The notes below the pieces were generated by a model. The model was not told where the DNA came from and did not search any database. It worked only from the letters and a program-made list of their open reading frames with translations. The position numbers were made by a program, and so were the translations under genes. Positions 4,835 through 7,280 of a stretch of 7,280 bases of DNA are shown piece after piece. Every line of letters starts with the position of its first letter. Position 1 is the stretch's first letter. This DNA comes from Clostridiales bacterium (GTDB lineage Bacteria; Bacillota; Clostridia; Oscillospirales; Acutalibacteraceae), in the NCBI GenBank assembly GCA_019417145.1, contig DXVY01000081.1:1-7280 (forward strand), written 5' to 3'.

Positions 4835-7096
4835 ATGACCAATCAAACCTATCGGGTAACCGGCATGCACTGCGCCGCCTGTTCCGCCCGGGTGGAGAAG
4901 GTGCTCTCCCGCCTGGACGGGGTAAAAAGCGCCTCGGTCAACCTGACCACCGGCAAGGCGGTTGTTGAGTATGACGGGAAGAAGGTCGGCCTGCCTCATA
5001 TGACCGCCGCAGTGGAAAAGGCCGGTTTTGGCGCCCTACCGGCGGAAGAGGTGGAAGAAAAGGCGGCGGTCACAGCAGCAGAAAGGGAACGGAAATCTAT
5101 GAAAATCCGGCTGTTGCTCGCGATTATATTCGCTTTTCCGGTCCTGTACCTCGCCATGTCCCATATGTTTCCCATTCTCCATCTTCCCATCCCGAGCTTT
5201 ATAGACCCGCACAGTCATCCCCTGGCCTTTGGCCTGGTGCAGCTATGCTTCACCCTGCCGGTCACCGCCTGCGGCTATACCTTCTACACCAGGGGCATTA
5301 AGGCGCTCTTCCACGGGGCGCCCAATATGGACACCCTGGTGGCCATCGGCACCGGCAGCGCCTTTTTGTACAGCCTCTACGCCCTCATAAAAATTGCCGG
5401 CGGCGATCGCAGTTTTGTCATGTCCCTCTATTTTGAATCGGCCGCCGTTGTGGTCACGCTGGTAATGCTGGGCAAATACCTGGAGGCAGTCAGCAAGGGG
5501 AAAACCTCCGAGGCCATAAAAAAGCTGATGAACCTGCGTCCCAAGACCGCTATCGTCATCGGGGAGGACGGAAGCGAGACCGAAACGCCGGTCGACTGGC
5601 TGCAACCGGGCATGCTGGTCCTGGTGCGGCCGGGAGCATCCATTCCTGTGGACGGCCAGGTAATTGAGGGCATATCCTCCGTGGATGAATCCATGCTCAC
5701 CGGCGAGAGTCTGCCGGTGGAAAAACAGGCGGGCTCGACCGTAACCGGCGGCAGTATCAACGGCGAAGGGCTGATCAAATGCCGTGTCACTAAGGTGGGA
5801 AAGGATACGGCCCTTTCCAAAATCATTCAACTTGTGGAAGACGCCCAGGGGAAAAAGGCGCCCATAGCCAAAATGGCCGACATCGTCTCCGGCTGGTTTG
5901 TTCCCATCGTGCTGGCTATCGCCGTGATTGCCGCCGTGGGATGGGCCATCGCCGGCAAGGATTTTCAGTTTGTTCTGAATATATTTGTATCCGTTCTAGT
6001 GATCGCCTGTCCTTGCGCTCTGGGATTGGCCACCCCCACGGCTATTATGGTGGGCACCGGCAAGGGTGCGGAGCTGGGCATTCTGATTAAGGGCGGCGAA
6101 GCGCTGGAGACGGCGCACAAAATCAATACAGTAGTTCTGGATAAGACCGGCACCATAACCGAAGGGCGGCCGGAGCTAACCGACAGCAAGGTATACGGGG
6201 GCTGGAACCTAGAAGAGCTGCTCCGCATGACCGCCTCGGCAGAAAAGGGCTCGGAGCATCCCATAGCCCGCGCCATCGTCTCGGCGGCTGAGAATCAAGG
6301 AATGGAATTTTCCGTGCCGGAGGCGTTTCAGGCCGTACCGGGACGGGGAATTGACGCCGTGGTAGAGGGCAAACGGATCCTGGCCGGCAACCGCAAACTT
6401 ATGGAGGAGGCGGGCGTGGACCTGACGGAGGCTAAGCAGGACGGCGCCGAACTATCCAGTCGGGGCCGCACCCTTCTCTATATCGCCGCTGACGGAAAGC
6501 TTTGCGGACTGATGGCCGCCGCCGATCAAGTGAAGGCAACCAGCAAACAGGCCATCGCCCGGCTGAAGGATATGGGGATAAAGGTGGTCATGCTGACCGG
6601 CGACAATGCCCAGACAGCGGCGACAATTGCCGAGGAAGTAGGCGTGGATACGGTCCTTTCCGATGTTCTCCCAGGAGATAAATCTGGAAAGGTAAAGGAA
6701 CTACAGGACCAGGGCGCCAGGGTAGCCATGGTGGGCGACGGCATCAACGACGCACCCGCGCTGGCGCAGGCGGATGTGGGCATGGCTATCGGCACCGGCA
6801 CCGACGTAGCGGTGGAATCGGCCGATATCGTGCTCATGCAGGGCGATCTCAACGAAGTACCCACCGCCATCGCGCTGAGTCGCGCCACCATACGTAACAT
6901 CAAGGAAAACCTCTTCTGGGCCTTTGTGTATAACTCGGCCGGCATTCCCTTTGCCGCCGGTCTGTTCCACGCTTTTGGAGGGCCGCTGCTCAGTCCCATG
7001 TTTGCGGGGGCGGCTATGGCCTTCAGTTCGGTCTGCGTGGTGAGCAACGCCCTTCGTCTCAAGCGTTTCAAGCCGCGCTTCCCCAAAAAGTCATAA
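4835..7096 (+). CDS. copA: Cu(I)-exporting P1B-type ATPase
   Basis: Complete 753-aa copper pump of the cytoplasmic membrane; it uses ATP to expel Cu(I) and so protects the cell from copper. ATG 4835 is the start: AAGGAG (4821-4826) sits 8 nt upstream, whereas the TTG codons at 4811 and 4814 lie before that site. One heavy-metal-binding domain (about 1-70) carries GMHCAAC with C13 and C16. Eight membrane helices are visible, with the Cu(I)-type CPC motif at C392-P-C394 in helix 6. The actuator loop has TGES (289-292), the phosphorylation site DKTGT starts at D436, the nucleotide domain has HP at 475-476, TGDN at 588-591 and GDGIND at 634-639. The last two helices contain YNSAGIP and MAFSSVCVVSNALRL, the extra Cu(I) site of subgroup P1B-1. 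Everything needed for activity is present. No copZ chaperone or csoR/copY regulator is adjacent; it has its own promoter and terminator. Confidence 0.96.
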   Translation: MTNQTYRVTGMHCAACSARVEKVLSRLDGVKSASVNLTTGKAVVEYDGKKVGLPHMTAAVEKAGFGALPAEEVEEKAAVTAAERERKSMKIRLLLAIIFAFPVLYLAMSHMFPILHLPIPSFIDPHSHPLAFGLVQLCFTLPVTACGYTFYTRGIKALFHGAPNMDTLVAIGTGSAFLYSLYALIKIAGGDRSFVMSLYFESAAVVVTLVMLGKYLEAVSKGKTSEAIKKLMNLRPKTAIVIGEDGSETETPVDWLQPGMLVLVRPGASIPVDGQVIEGISSVDESMLTGESLPVEKQAGSTVTGGSINGEGLIKCRVTKVGKDTALSKIIQLVEDAQGKKAPIAKMADIVSGWFVPIVLAIAVIAAVGWAIAGKDFQFVLNIFVSVLVIACPCALGLATPTAIMVGTGKGAELGILIKGGEALETAHKINTVVLDKTGTITEGRPELTDSKVYGGWNLEELLRMTASAEKGSEHPIARAIVSAAENQGMEFSVPEAFQAVPGRGIDAVVEGKRILAGNRKLMEEAGVDLTEAKQDGAELSSRGRTLLYIAADGKLCGLMAAADQVKATSKQAIARLKDMGIKVVMLTGDNAQTAATIAEEVGVDTVLSDVLPGDKSGKVKELQDQGARVAMVGDGINDAPALAQADVGMAIGTGTDVAVESADIVLMQGDLNEVPTAIALSRATIRNIKENLFWAFVYNSAGIPFAAGLFHAFGGPLLSPMFAGAAMAFSSVCVVSNALRLKRFKPRFPKKS

Positions 7097-7101
7097 AGCG
7101 C

Positions 7102-7138
7102 GCCGGCGGCTGAACACGAAACAGCCGCCGGCTTTTTT
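7102..7138 (+). terminator. Rho-independent terminator of copA
   Basis: An 11-bp perfect stem, GCCGGCGGCTG (7102-7112) with CAGCCGCCGGC (7122-7132), closes a 9-nt loop and is followed by six T (7133-7138). It starts 6 nt after the copA stop. Confidence 0.95.
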
Positions 7139-7139
7139 C

Positions 7140-7168
7140 TTGCCTGGAAGGACGTATGGTGATATGAT
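7140..7168 (+). promoter_or_regulatory. Probable promoter of the right-edge gene
   Basis: TTGCCT (7140-7145, 4 of 6 to TTGACA) and TATGAT (7163-7168, 5 of 6 to TATAAT) are spaced by 17 nt. It begins just after the copA terminator T-run and would start transcripts near 7175, about 34 nt before the ATG at 7209. Confidence 0.5.
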
Positions 7169-7208
7169 AAGGGCATGATATTTCTCTGTGGTTCGAATAG
7201 GAGGATGT

Positions 7209-7280
7209 ATGCAGGCGTCTATCTTTAGTGAACGGGACGCGGCCCGTATGCGGCGGGTCTCGCCTTTGCTGCTGGAATGG
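7209..7280 (+). CDS. Start of a gene, possibly adenine DNA glycosylase (mutY), 5' part only
   Basis: An open frame of 24 codons runs off the right edge. ATG 7209 follows a full AGGAGG (7199-7204) by a short 4-nt spacer; the ATG at 7205 is closed after seven codons. The peptide MQASIFSERDAARMRRVSPL followed by LLEW resembles the beginning of MutY, whose first conserved segment is a leucine-rich helix ending in LLxWYxxxxRxLPWR; MutY removes adenine paired with 8-oxoguanine. Only the pre-motif helix is visible, so the assignment is tentative; another protein with a similar helix is possible. Confidence 0.45.
   Translation, partial: MQASIFSERDAARMRRVSPLLLEW

Noticed and set aside
7189..7199. tRNA T-loop-like GGTTCGAAT (and TTCGAATC near 1704)
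   Set aside because: No acceptor, D or anticodon arms can be formed around either; the words are chance matches.

Overview
The window looks like chromosomal DNA from a low-to-mid GC anaerobic Firmicute of class Clostridia, most plausibly an uncultured relative of Oscillospiraceae/Ruminococcaceae. This is inferred from the strong AGGAGG-type ribosome-binding sites, sigma-A-type promoters in AT-rich spacers, GC-rich rho-independent terminators, and a secreted dockerin protein of the kind found in cellulosome-forming gut Clostridia. No RNA gene, phage gene, transposase or CRISPR array is visible.

Layout, left to right. (1) The 3' part of rsmA/ksgA (rRNA adenine dimethyltransferase) runs off the left edge. 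It is followed 15 nt later by an unrecognised single-pass membrane protein gene, and the pair ends at a rho-independent terminator near 1500. (2) A 278-nt spacer with nothing recognisable lies between two converging terminators. (3) On the minus strand (4398 to 1854) lies one gene, broken by a single-base frameshift near 3317-3330. Its parts in order are a signal peptide, LGFP-like repeats, a beta domain, a helical domain, an SGNH/GDSL esterase, a second beta domain and a type I dockerin. (4) A 436-nt AT-rich divergent control region holds a well-formed promoter for each side, a long stem-loop that would form the extreme 5' end of the dockerin mRNA, and two perfect inverted repeats. One of these repeats straddles the -35 box of the copper-pump promoter. 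(5) copA, a complete P1B-1 Cu(I)-exporting ATPase of 753 aa, has its own promoter and terminator. (6) A new promoter and the first 24 codons of a gene that resembles the start of mutY (adenine DNA glycosylase) run off the right edge.

The genes do not form one pathway. Housekeeping RNA modification and DNA repair genes flank an accessory secreted enzyme and a copper-tolerance pump. The most interesting points are the frameshift that separates the secretion signal from the catalytic and dockerin domains, the 5'-terminal mRNA hairpin, the paired CCTAAA/TTTAGG half-sites over the copA promoter, and a possible short leader ORF that decides the start of the membrane protein.
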